A DNA stretch of 31,562 bases from Arthrobacter sp. (GTDB lineage: Bacteria > Actinomycetota > Actinomycetes > Actinomycetales > Micrococcaceae). The position numbers and the translations under genes were made by a program. The notes under the pieces were generated by a model that was not told the DNA's origin, ran no database searches, and saw only the letters and a program-made list of their open reading frames with translations. Every line of letters starts with the position of its first letter. Position 1 is the stretch's first letter. Positions 15,132-22,638 of this stretch are shown piece by piece. The stretch lies in assembly GCA_031178585.1 (NCBI GenBank), contig JAPSIT010000015.1:1-31562 (forward strand), in the 5' to 3' direction.

Positions 15132-16199
15132 TTGGAAGAGCTGCGCATCGAAGCCAACGGCAACCTTGGCCCCATCGATTCATCCCGTATTCCCCGCTAC
15201 GCGGGTGCTGCCACCTATGCCCGGCTGCCCCGTCTGGACCAGGTCTCCAAGGCCGACGTCACTGTAGTGGGCGTCCCCTTCGATTCCGGCGTTTCCTACC
15301 GCCCCGGCGCCCGCTTCGGCGCCAACCACATCCGCGAGGCCAGCCGCCTGCTTCGGCCCTATAACCCCGCCTGGGATGTCAGCCCCTTCGAAAACTGCCA
15401 GGTGGCGGACGCCGGCGATATGGCGGTGAACCCGTTCAACATCAACGAGGCCATCGAAACCGTCCAGCACAACGCCTTGGAGCTGACCGCATCAGGCAGC
15501 AAGCTGGTCACCCTCGGCGGCGACCACACCATCGCCCTGCCGCTGCTGCGTGCCGCAGCCGAACGCGCCGGCGGACCCATTGCCATGCTGCACTTCGACG
15601 CGCACCTGGACACCTGGGACACCTACTTCGGTGCCGAATACACCCACGGCACGCCCTTCCGCCGCGCAGTGGAGGAGGGCATTCTGGACACCGAGGCCAT
15701 CAGCCACATCGGCACCAGGGGCCCGCTGTACGGCAAGAAGGATCTCGACGACGACCACCGCTTCGGCTTCGGGATCGTCACCTCCGCGGACGTTTACTAC
15801 CAGGGCGTCCTCGAGACCGTGGCCAAGGTCAGGGACCGCATCGGCAACCGCCCCCTCTACATCTCCGTGGACATTGACGTGCTTGACCCGGCGCACGCAC
15901 CCGGAACCGGAACGCCGGAAGCCGGCGGCATCACCAGCAGGGAGCTGCTGGAGATCCTCCGCGGCTTCCGCGGCATGAACCTGGTCGGCGCGGACGTCGT
16001 CGAAGTTGCCCCGGCCTACGACCACGCCGAAATCACCGGCGTCGCGGCCAGCCACGTCGCCTACGAACTTGTCACGCTGATGGCGGACAACGCCGTCGAG
16101 GGCCACCGCTTCGGTGCCGACACCGGCTATGCAGCCCAGGCGCTGGGCCAGGAAGCCCGCCGGCCCGCCGGCTTCGCGAATCCGGTGGCCTCGCGGTGA
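15132..16199 (+). CDS. Ureohydrolase, agmatinase/guanidinobutyrase type
   Basis: An arginase-superfamily enzyme of 355 residues that hydrolyses a guanidino compound to urea plus an amine. The binuclear metal ligands are all visible: GGDHT (His132), FDAHLD (Asp156, His158, Asp160) and SVDIDVLDP (Asp247, Asp249). GTGTPEAGG after the last motif is typical of agmatinase-like members rather than arginases. The TTG at 15132 is chosen because AAGGAG (15116-15121) precedes it and the promoter -10 lies at 15084-15089. The stop overlaps the start of the ThDP enzyme (GTGA). Agmatine, 4-guanidinobutyrate, guanidinopropionate or guanidine are all possible substrates; the ThDP partner favours 4-guanidinobutyrate. 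Confidence 0.88.
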   Translation: MEELRIEANGNLGPIDSSRIPRYAGAATYARLPRLDQVSKADVTVVGVPFDSGVSYRPGARFGANHIREASRLLRPYNPAWDVSPFENCQVADAGDMAVNPFNINEAIETVQHNALELTASGSKLVTLGGDHTIALPLLRAAAERAGGPIAMLHFDAHLDTWDTYFGAEYTHGTPFRRAVEEGILDTEAISHIGTRGPLYGKKDLDDDHRFGFGIVTSADVYYQGVLETVAKVRDRIGNRPLYISVDIDVLDPAHAPGTGTPEAGGITSRELLEILRGFRGMNLVGADVVEVAPAYDHAEITGVAASHVAYELVTLMADNAVEGHRFGADTGYAAQALGQEARRPAGFANPVASR

Positions 16200-17866
16200 C
16201 CGACCTCCGCAACGGTGGGGACCTCGTCGTCGAGACCCTCGAAGCGCTGGGCGCAAAAACCGTCTTCGGCATTCCGGGCCAGCACGCGCTGGGCCTCTTC
16301 GACGCCATGGGGCGGGGCAACCTGAAGTTCGTGTCGTCCCGCGTCGAAAACAACAGCGCCTTCGCGGCCGACGGGTATTCGCGCGCCACCGGGGAAGTGG
16401 GCGTGCTGTTTCTCTCCACCGGGCCGGGGGCGCTGACCTCCCTCGCCGGACTGCAGGAAGCCTACGCCACAGGCGTGCCCATGGTGGTGGTCGCCAGCCA
16501 GATCCCGCTGGAAGGACTGGGGGCGCGCCGCAAGGGAATGCTGCACCAGCTCGATGACCAGAAGGCTTCGGCCGCAAACGTCACTAAGAGCCAGCGCCTC
16601 ATCCAGCACGCGTCCGGCATTCCGTCGGCCATTCAGGATGCGTGGACTGAGGCCATCTCGTCACCTCAGGGTCCGGTCTGGATCGAGATCCCGCAGAACG
16701 TCCTGCTCGATCCCATCATGGTGCCTCCAGTGGAGGACGCGCTCGCCGAAGCGGCGGACAACCCGCCGCGCGTCGAGCTGGTCCGTGAAGCGGTCAAATG
16801 GCTGACCGCGGCGGAGCGACCCGCCATCATCGCAGGCGGCGGCACCCGCCGCGGGCGGGCCGAGAAGGCCCTGCTCTCCATAGCGGAGAAGCTGCGCGCA
16901 CCCGTCATCTGCACCCCTGGCGGCAACGGAGCGTTCCCCTGGAACCACGAGCTGTCCCTGCAGTCGTGGATTGAGGACCGGTACATGACCGACGTCCTTG
17001 AGGATGCCGACGTGCTGATCGTCATCGGCTCCTCCTTGGGCGAGGTCACCTCCAACTACTTCACGTTCGAACCGCGCGGCCGGATCATCCAGATCGACGC
17101 CGAACCGAGGGTGCTGGAATCAAACCGGCCAGGGCTGGGCATCCGCGCCGACGCCGGACAGGCGCTTGCTGCTTTGGACGATGCCCTTGTTGCCGCCGGC
17201 TCCGGTGAAAGGCGCCCCAACTGGCACGGCGCAACACCGGAGGAGCTTGTCCGGGAATCCCTGGCGAGGGTCCGCGCCCGGCTCGAGTCGCAGGACCTCG
17301 GCAAGGAACTGAGGTTTATGGCTGATATCCGGGAAGCCGTCCCGGCGGACATGCAGACCTTCTGGGACATGACGATTTCCGCGTACTGGGGCTGGAGCTG
17401 CTGGGATGCCCGCGAGGGCCAGTTCCACTCCGCGCAGGGCGCGGGCGGCTTGGGCTTCGGATTCCCGGCCGCCATCGGGGGAGCGGTAGGCCTGGAAACC
17501 GTGGGCAAAACCGGTGCCTCCGCCCGCGTGCTGGCAGTTTCGGGCGACGGCTCCGCCATGTACTCCATCTCGGAACTCGCAACCGCCAGGCAGCACAACG
17601 TGCCGGTCACCTGGCTCATCGTGGACGACGGCGGCTACGGCATCCTGCGCGAATACATGGTGGGGGCCTTCGGCAAGGCGACAGCCACCGAGCTTGCCCG
17701 GCCGGACTTCGTGAAGCTCGCCGAGGCCTTCGGCGTGCCCGCCACCCGGGTGGCCCCCGAAAACATCGGGGACGCGCTCAAGGCGGGCTTCGCTGCGGAC
17801 GGCCCGAACGTCGTCGTCGTCGAAACCCTCCTGAAGATGTTCGCCCCCACCCATCTGACCCCCTAA
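16196..17866 (+). CDS. Thiamine-diphosphate enzyme, possible 2-ketoarginine decarboxylase
   Basis: A 556-residue enzyme of the acetolactate synthase/decarboxylase superfamily. The N-terminal pyrimidine domain holds the catalytic Glu51 in [13 protein letters not shown]. The C-terminal domain binds diphosphate through GDGSAMYS (450-457) and a DDGGYG segment around 476-481 in place of the usual NN. The start GTG overlaps the ureohydrolase stop by four bases, a strong sign of coupled translation and a shared pathway. AruI of Pseudomonas, a ThDP 5-guanidino-2-oxopentanoate decarboxylase of similar length, works upstream of guanidinobutyrase in arginine transamination. That assignment is inference from family and context; benzoylformate decarboxylase-like or acetolactate synthase-like roles are alternatives. 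Confidence 0.82.
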   Translation: MTDLRNGGDLVVETLEALGAKTVFGIPGQHALGLFDAMGRGNLKFVSSRVENNSAFAADGYSRATGEVGVLFLSTGPGALTSLAGLQEAYATGVPMVVVASQIPLEGLGARRKGMLHQLDDQKASAANVTKSQRLIQHASGIPSAIQDAWTEAISSPQGPVWIEIPQNVLLDPIMVPPVEDALAEAADNPPRVELVREAVKWLTAAERPAIIAGGGTRRGRAEKALLSIAEKLRAPVICTPGGNGAFPWNHELSLQSWIEDRYMTDVLEDADVLIVIGSSLGEVTSNYFTFEPRGRIIQIDAEPRVLESNRPGLGIRADAGQALAALDDALVAAGSGERRPNWHGATPEELVRESLARVRARLESQDLGKELRFMADIREAVPADMQTFWDMTISAYWGWSCWDAREGQFHSAQGAGGLGFGFPAAIGGAVGLETVGKTGASARVLAVSGDGSAMYSISELATARQHNVPVTWLIVDDGGYGILREYMVGAFGKATATELARPDFVKLAEAFGVPATRVAPENIGDALKAGFAADGPNVVVVETLLKMFAPTHLTP

Positions 17867-17880
17867 CCCGGCACCCACCC

Positions 17881-17945
17881 AGCGCGAACTGGCAGCTAAT
17901 CCCCTCCAATTACGAATTTGAGGGGATTAGCTGCCAGTTCGCGCT
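17881..17945 (+). terminator. Exceptionally long perfect hairpin after the ThDP gene
   Basis: Bases 17881-17906 and 17920-17945 are perfect reverse complements over 26 bp. The interior adds AATT/AATT pairing (17908-17911 with 17915-17918) after one mismatch, leaving a 3-nt ACG loop. It starts 14 bp after the ThDP stop and probably ends the operon. It is longer and more exact than usual terminators and has no T-run, so it may be a dispersed palindromic element. Confidence 0.6.
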
Positions 17946-18015
17946 TCTGCGGGAAGGCGGGCGTGCGCAGATGTTTCGCTTGGGCAACAGATTTCGTAGA
18001 GTTGGAAGGCTAACG

Positions 18016-18069
18016 ATGTCAGCCCCGGCTGCTATTACTTCCAGCAACGAAACCGCACTCATTCCTTAA
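18016..18069 (+). CDS. Putative leader peptide of the ABC exporter operon
   Basis: A 17-codon frame (MSAPAAITSSNETALIP) starts at an ATG preceded by GGAAGG (18004-18009) with 6-nt spacing. Its TAA stop (18067-18069) overlaps the AAGGA ribosome site (18068-18072) of the exporter gene. This arrangement makes ribosome movement through the leader able to affect exporter translation. The BmrCD exporter of Bacillus subtilis, also an asymmetric heterodimer, is controlled by the leader peptide BmrB through attenuation. Whether this short frame is translated is unproven, and I see no clear competing hairpins within it. Confidence 0.5.
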   Translation: MSAPAAITSSNETALIP

Positions 18070-18081
18070 GGACCCGTGGGC

Positions 18082-19815
18082 ATGCTTGTCACCCTGATAC
18101 GTCGCTATTCCAAGCCGTACATACCGTACATACTGGCCGTTATCGCTTTTCAGCTGGCATCCACCATCGCGGCCCTCTACCTGCCAAGCCTCAACGCCCA
18201 GATCATCGACGAAGGCGTGTCACGCGGCGATACCGACTTCATTTGGCGGACAGGAGGAGCGATGCTCCTGGTGGCGTTCCTGCAGGTGGGCACCGCCGTC
18301 GCCGCGGTCTACTTCGGGTCCAAGACCGCGATGGCCATGGGGCGGGACCTGCGCCGCGGCGTCTTCCGGAAGGTGACGAGCTTCTCCGCCAAGGACGTCA
18401 ACACGTTCGGCGCGCCGACCCTCATCACGCGCGGCACGAATGATGTGCAGCAGGTCCAGATGCTGGTGCTGATGGGCCTGAACTTCATGGTGTCCACGCC
18501 CATCATGTGCGTCGGGGGCATCATCATGGCGCTGCGCGAGGACATCAACCTGTCCTGGCTCGTCTGGGTGTCAGTTCCGGTTCTTATTGTTGTGGTGGGC
18601 TATCTCGTGGTCCGCCTGATGCCCCTCTTCCGGTCCATGCAGAAGAGGATCGACCGCATCAACGAGGTGCTCCGCGAGCAGATCATCGGCATCCGCGTGG
18701 TCCGGGCTTTCGTCCGAGAGCCCTACGAGACTGAACGGTTCGGCCAGGCCAACAAGGACCTGACGGATGTTTCGCTGAAGATCGGTGCCCTGTTCGTGCT
18801 CATGTTCCCGGCCATCGGCATGATCCTGCATCTGTCCACGGCGGCCGTGCTGTGGTTCGGCGGCCAGCGTGTCGACTCGGGAGAAATGCAGGTCGGCGCC
18901 CTCACTGCCTTCCTCCAGTACCTGCTCCAGATTCTCATGGCGGTCATGATGGGCACCTTCATGGCCATGATGATTCCCCGGGCATCCGTCTGCGCCGACC
19001 GCATCGGCGAGGTGCTCGACGTCGAGCCCTCCATCCATGACCCCGAAAGCCCGCACACCCCGGCAAAGCTGCAAGGCGTTGTGGAATACCGCAACGTCAC
19101 GTTCGCCTATCCCGGCGCGGAGGCCCCCGTCCTGAGCAACATCAGCTTCACGGCCCGCCCGGGGGAGACGGTGGCGATCATCGGGTCGACCGGTGCGGGC
19201 AAGACCTCGCTGCTGGCGCTGCTGCCGCGGCTTTACGATGTTGCCGACGGTGAGGTACTGCTCGACGGCGTCCCCGTCAGGAAGCTGGACCGCGCTGAGA
19301 TCACTAAACGGGTGGCACTCGTGCCCCAGAGGCCCTACCTTTTCTCCGGCACCATCGAGCACAACCTGCGCTTCGGCAAAACCGACGCCACTGACCAGGA
19401 ACTGTGGGATGCGCTCGCCGTGGCCCAGGGCGAGGGCTTCGTGCGGGAAAAGAAGAACGGGCTGGCCTCCAGGATCGCCCAAGGCGGCACCAACGTTTCC
19501 GGCGGACAACGGCAGCGCCTGTGCATCGCCAGGGCACTGGTGACCAAGCCGAAGGTGTACCTGTTTGATGATTCGTTCTCTGCCCTGGACGTCGCCACAG
19601 ATGCACGCCTGCGCGCAGCCCTGAAGCGGACCACCAGGGACGCCACCGTAATCATCGTGGCCCAGCGGATCTCCACCATCACGGACGCCGACCAGATCCT
19701 CGTGCTGGACAACGGCAGGATCGTGGACCGCGGAACCCACGAGGAACTGCTGGAAACATCGCCCACCTACCAGGAAATTGTTGAGTCCCAGCTGAGCGTG
19801 GAGGAAGTGGCATGA
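18082..19815 (+). CDS. ABC exporter subunit with degenerate ATP site (TM287/BmrC-like)
   Basis: A 577-residue half-transporter with six membrane helices followed by a nucleotide-binding domain. Walker A is GSTGAGKT (368-375), the signature VSGGQ (472-476) is intact, but Walker B ends in Asp496-Asp497 where the catalytic Glu should be, and the H-loop His is replaced by Gln528 (VAQRIST). These changes mark the degenerate subunit of heterodimeric exporters such as TM287/288, LmrCD and BmrCD. The ATG at 18082 is preferred to the GTG at 18076 because AAGGA (18068-18072) is 9 nt away from it. Its stop overlaps the next gene's start (ATGA). The likely cargo is lipids or drugs. Confidence 0.92.
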   Translation: MLVTLIRRYSKPYIPYILAVIAFQLASTIAALYLPSLNAQIIDEGVSRGDTDFIWRTGGAMLLVAFLQVGTAVAAVYFGSKTAMAMGRDLRRGVFRKVTSFSAKDVNTFGAPTLITRGTNDVQQVQMLVLMGLNFMVSTPIMCVGGIIMALREDINLSWLVWVSVPVLIVVVGYLVVRLMPLFRSMQKRIDRINEVLREQIIGIRVVRAFVREPYETERFGQANKDLTDVSLKIGALFVLMFPAIGMILHLSTAAVLWFGGQRVDSGEMQVGALTAFLQYLLQILMAVMMGTFMAMMIPRASVCADRIGEVLDVEPSIHDPESPHTPAKLQGVVEYRNVTFAYPGAEAPVLSNISFTARPGETVAIIGSTGAGKTSLLALLPRLYDVADGEVLLDGVPVRKLDRAEITKRVALVPQRPYLFSGTIEHNLRFGKTDATDQELWDALAVAQGEGFVREKKNGLASRIAQGGTNVSGGQRQRLCIARALVTKPKVYLFDDSFSALDVATDARLRAALKRTTRDATVIIVAQRISTITDADQILVLDNGRIVDRGTHEELLETSPTYQEIVESQLSVEEVA

Positions 19816-21821
19816 GCGGTGACAAGGCAGCCGTGGAGGAGGACGACTTCGTCGAGGAGGAGTACAAACCCACCGAGGCGGACGGCGGCATGTTCGGCGC
19901 GATGCCGGCAAAGAAAGCCCAGCACTTCTGGCCCTCCGCCAAGCGGCTCCTCGGACTGCTGAAACCCGAGGCCACAGGCATCTACTTCGTGGTTTCCATG
20001 GTCATCGTGTCCGTGGTGCTCAACGTCATCGCCCCCAAGGTCCTCGGCCAGGCCATGGACGTCATCTTCGGCGGGGTGGTCGGCAAACAGCTCCCGGCCG
20101 GTGTGAGCAAGGAGCAGTTCGTCGAGGGGCTGCGCGCGCAGGGCCAGAACAACTTCGCCGACATGATCTCCCGCATGGAACTGGTGCCGGGAACAGGCAT
20201 TGATTTCCAGAAGCTGACGGTCCTGATCTCCGCGGTGCTTCTCATGTACTTCGTGGCGAACATCTTCCTGTGGCTCCAGGGGTACATCCTGAACCGCATC
20301 GTCATGAAGGTTATCCGCCAGCTGCGCGACGATACCGAGAAGAAGCTCAACCGACTGCCGCTGAACTACTTCGACACCCGGCAGCGCGGCGACGTGCTGT
20401 CCCGGGTAACGAACGACGTCGACAACGTCCAGCAGGCGCTGCAGCAGGCATTCGCGCAGCTGATCAGCTCCGTCCTCACCGTCCTCGGCATCGTGATCAT
20501 GATGTTCATCGTCTCGTGGCAGCTGGCCCTGATCGCACTCGTCGCCCTCCCGCTGTCCGGTGTGGCAGCGGGCGTCATCGGAGCGCGCAGCCAAAAGCTC
20601 TTCGCCGCGCAGTGGAAGAACACCGGTGAGCTGAACGGGCAGATCGAGGAGTCCTTCTCGGGCCACGACCTCGTGCGGGTCTTCGGCCGCGACGCCGATA
20701 TGCTGGAGCGCTTCGAGGAACGCAACGACGCCCTGTACAAGGCCAGCTTTGGCGCACAGTTCGTCTCCGGCATCATCTTCCCGGTCATGCAGTTCGTCTC
20801 ATACCTCAGCTACGTGGGCATCGCGGTGGTGGGCGGACTGCGCGTGGCGTCGGGCAGCATGAGCCTGGGTGATGCGACCGCGTTTATCCAGTACTCCCGC
20901 GAGTTCACCCAGCCCCTGGGCCAGATGGCCGGCATGGCCAATATGCTGCAGTCCGGTGTGGCTTCCGCCGAGCGTGTGTTCGAATTCCTCGACGCCGACG
21001 AGCAGGAAGTCGAAACTGCCACCCGGCACCTGCCGGCCAAGACCGACGGGCATGTGGAATTCCGCAACGTCACGTTCAGCTACACGGAGGACAAGCCGCT
21101 CATCGAGAACCTGTCCTTCACTGCGGAGCCTGGGCACACCGTCGCCATCGTGGGCCCCACCGGCGCAGGTAAGACCACCCTGGTGAACCTCGTGATGCGT
21201 TTTTATGAGCTCACCTCCGGCTCCATCACGCTGGACGGCGTGGACGTGACGCAGCTCAGCCGGGCCGAGCTGCGCTCCAAGGTGGGCATGGTGCTTCAGG
21301 ACGCCTGGCTGTTCGGCGGCTCCATTTACGACAACATCAGGTACGGCAAGCTGGACGCCACCGAGGACCAGATCATGGCAGCGGCGAAGGCGACGTTCGT
21401 GGACCGCTTCGTGCGGGCGCTGCCCGAGGGCTATGACACCGTCATCGACGAGGAGGGCAACAATGTCAGCGCCGGCGAAAAGCAGCTGATCACCATCGCC
21501 CGGGCGTTCGTGGCCAACCCCTCCCTGCTGATCCTGGATGAAGCCACGAGTTCGGTGGACACGCGCACCGAGCTCCTCGTGCAGAAGGCAATGGCCGCGC
21601 TGCGCACAGACCGGACGAGTTTCGTCATTGCCCACCGTCTCTCCACCATCCGCGACGCCGATACGATCTTGGTCATGGAGAACGGAAAAATCGTCGAGCA
21701 GGGCAACCACCAGGAGCTGCTCGCTGCAGAAGGCGCCTACTACCGGCTGTACATGTCGCAGTTCGCAGGCGGCCGGTCCGAAGAAGTGCCCGTGGACGGT
21801 TCGACGGCGGTGCGCAGCTGA
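19812..21821 (+). CDS. ABC exporter subunit with catalytic ATP site (TM288/BmrD-like)
   Basis: The 669-residue partner half-transporter. It has an acidic N-terminal extension of about 35 residues, six membrane helices with a longer insert after the first pair, then the ATPase. Walker A GPTGAGKT (448-455), Walker B ILDE with Glu577 and the H-loop His608 (IAHRLST) are intact. Its signature is VSAGE (552-556) instead of LSGGQ. The intact Walker site of this subunit would pair with the intact signature of the first, and the two degenerate elements form the non-hydrolytic site. Overlapping ATGA start/stop codons fit equimolar production. A thioesterase gene follows after 38 nt. Confidence 0.93.
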   Translation: MSGDKAAVEEDDFVEEEYKPTEADGGMFGAMPAKKAQHFWPSAKRLLGLLKPEATGIYFVVSMVIVSVVLNVIAPKVLGQAMDVIFGGVVGKQLPAGVSKEQFVEGLRAQGQNNFADMISRMELVPGTGIDFQKLTVLISAVLLMYFVANIFLWLQGYILNRIVMKVIRQLRDDTEKKLNRLPLNYFDTRQRGDVLSRVTNDVDNVQQALQQAFAQLISSVLTVLGIVIMMFIVSWQLALIALVALPLSGVAAGVIGARSQKLFAAQWKNTGELNGQIEESFSGHDLVRVFGRDADMLERFEERNDALYKASFGAQFVSGIIFPVMQFVSYLSYVGIAVVGGLRVASGSMSLGDATAFIQYSREFTQPLGQMAGMANMLQSGVASAERVFEFLDADEQEVETATRHLPAKTDGHVEFRNVTFSYTEDKPLIENLSFTAEPGHTVAIVGPTGAGKTTLVNLVMRFYELTSGSITLDGVDVTQLSRAELRSKVGMVLQDAWLFGGSIYDNIRYGKLDATEDQIMAAAKATFVDRFVRALPEGYDTVIDEEGNNVSAGEKQLITIARAFVANPSLLILDEATSSVDTRTELLVQKAMAALRTDRTSFVIAHRLSTIRDADTILVMENGKIVEQGNHQELLAAEGAYYRLYMSQFAGGRSEEVPVDGSTAVRS

Positions 21822-21859
21822 GCGCCCAGCGGCCTGCGACGGCAACGCCGCAGGCGCCG

Positions 21860-22339
21860 GTGGCCACGCCTTCCCGGCGCATCGAGGTGCTTGTGCCGAT
21901 GCGCTGGGGCGACATGGACGCCTACGGGCACATCAACAACGTCCAGATCGTCCGCATGCTCGAGGAAGCGCGCATTGCCGCCTTCGGTCCGCCGCGGGGC
22001 GCCGGGCTGCCCGGCGTGGAGCCGGAGGTGTCGCTGTTCAATGACGTGCCGGAAGGCACGATGGCGCTCATCGTGGACCACCGGATCCGCTACGTCAGGA
22101 CGCTGGAGTACCGCAACATTCCCGCCGTCGTCCAGATCTGGATCGGCGCCGTCAAGGGCGCGAGCTTCGATATCCACTACCTTGTGCAGGACCCGGTAAC
22201 TCGCGAGGATTGTGTGAAGGCTTCAAGCCATCTCGCCTTCGTCGACGAAGCCAGCGGGCGGGTGCTGAGGCTGACTCCGGAACAGAAAGAGCGCCTGGCG
22301 CCCTTTGTCGAACACAAGCCCGAACGCAAGGAGCACTGA
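21860..22339 (+). CDS. Hotdog-fold acyl-CoA thioesterase (4HBT type)
   Basis: A 159-residue single-domain hotdog enzyme. RWGDMDAYGHINN (15-27) matches the 4HBT signature, with the acidic and His residues that place the catalytic Asp against the thioester; VDHRIRYVRTLEYR and the later ASSHLAFVDEASGRV segment are typical strands of the family. The GTG at 21860 is the first usable start in frame; a ribosome site is not clear, so it may be read by coupling from the exporter gene 38 nt upstream. It probably cleaves a fatty or aromatic acyl-CoA; the substrate cannot be read. Its position after an exporter may be accidental or reflect lipid-related transport. Confidence 0.88.
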   Translation: MATPSRRIEVLVPMRWGDMDAYGHINNVQIVRMLEEARIAAFGPPRGAGLPGVEPEVSLFNDVPEGTMALIVDHRIRYVRTLEYRNIPAVVQIWIGAVKGASFDIHYLVQDPVTREDCVKASSHLAFVDEASGRVLRLTPEQKERLAPFVEHKPERKEH

Positions 22340-22341
22340 CC

Positions 22342-22584
22342 GTGGCACGAAAGAAGAAGTCGTGGAAGGAACTTCCCCCGGCGGCCCGCTTTGGCACCGT
22401 TGTGGTGGGAGCCGCCCAGCTGGCCTTCCTCACAGCCGCCCAGCGCGACATCTCACGCCGTCCTGCTGAGCAGATTCGGGGTTCCAAGACGCTCTGGCGG
22501 TTTGCCACGCTGATCAACTTCCTCGGCCCTGGCAGCTACTTCGCATTCGGGCGGAGGAGACTGCCGAAGCCTGCCGGAAAGTAG
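22342..22584 (+). CDS. Small PLDc_N-like membrane protein
   Basis: An 80-residue protein starting at GTG 22342, with AAGGAG (22328-22333) 8 nt upstream inside the thioesterase gene end; only 2 nt separate it from that stop. It has a basic N-terminus, a weakly hydrophobic stretch (FGTVVVGAAQLAFLTAA), the RDISRRP segment and a second hydrophobic stretch with FLGPGSYFAFGRR. This last pattern matches the PLDc_N domain found as a membrane anchor, often as a stand-alone small protein in actinobacteria. Function unknown. It is the last gene of the exporter unit. Confidence 0.75.
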   Translation: MARKKKSWKELPPAARFGTVVVGAAQLAFLTAAQRDISRRPAEQIRGSKTLWRFATLINFLGPGSYFAFGRRRLPKPAGK

Positions 22585-22625
22585 CCAGCGAAGGGGCCGT
22601 GGTGCTGGCGCCCAGCTAAACCCTG

Positions 22626-22638
22626 TAAATTTGAAGCC
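22626..22638 (+). promoter_or_regulatory. Candidate -10 box before the McrB-like gene (leaderless)
   Basis: TAAATT (22626-22631) ends 7 nt before the ATG at 22639, with no Shine-Dalgarno sequence in between. This predicts a leaderless mRNA. No convincing -35 box is visible at the expected distance. Confidence 0.4.

Noticed and set aside
18571..19911. Open frame of 446 codons on the minus strand
   Set aside because: Antisense to the first ABC exporter gene and without recognisable motif or ribosome site.
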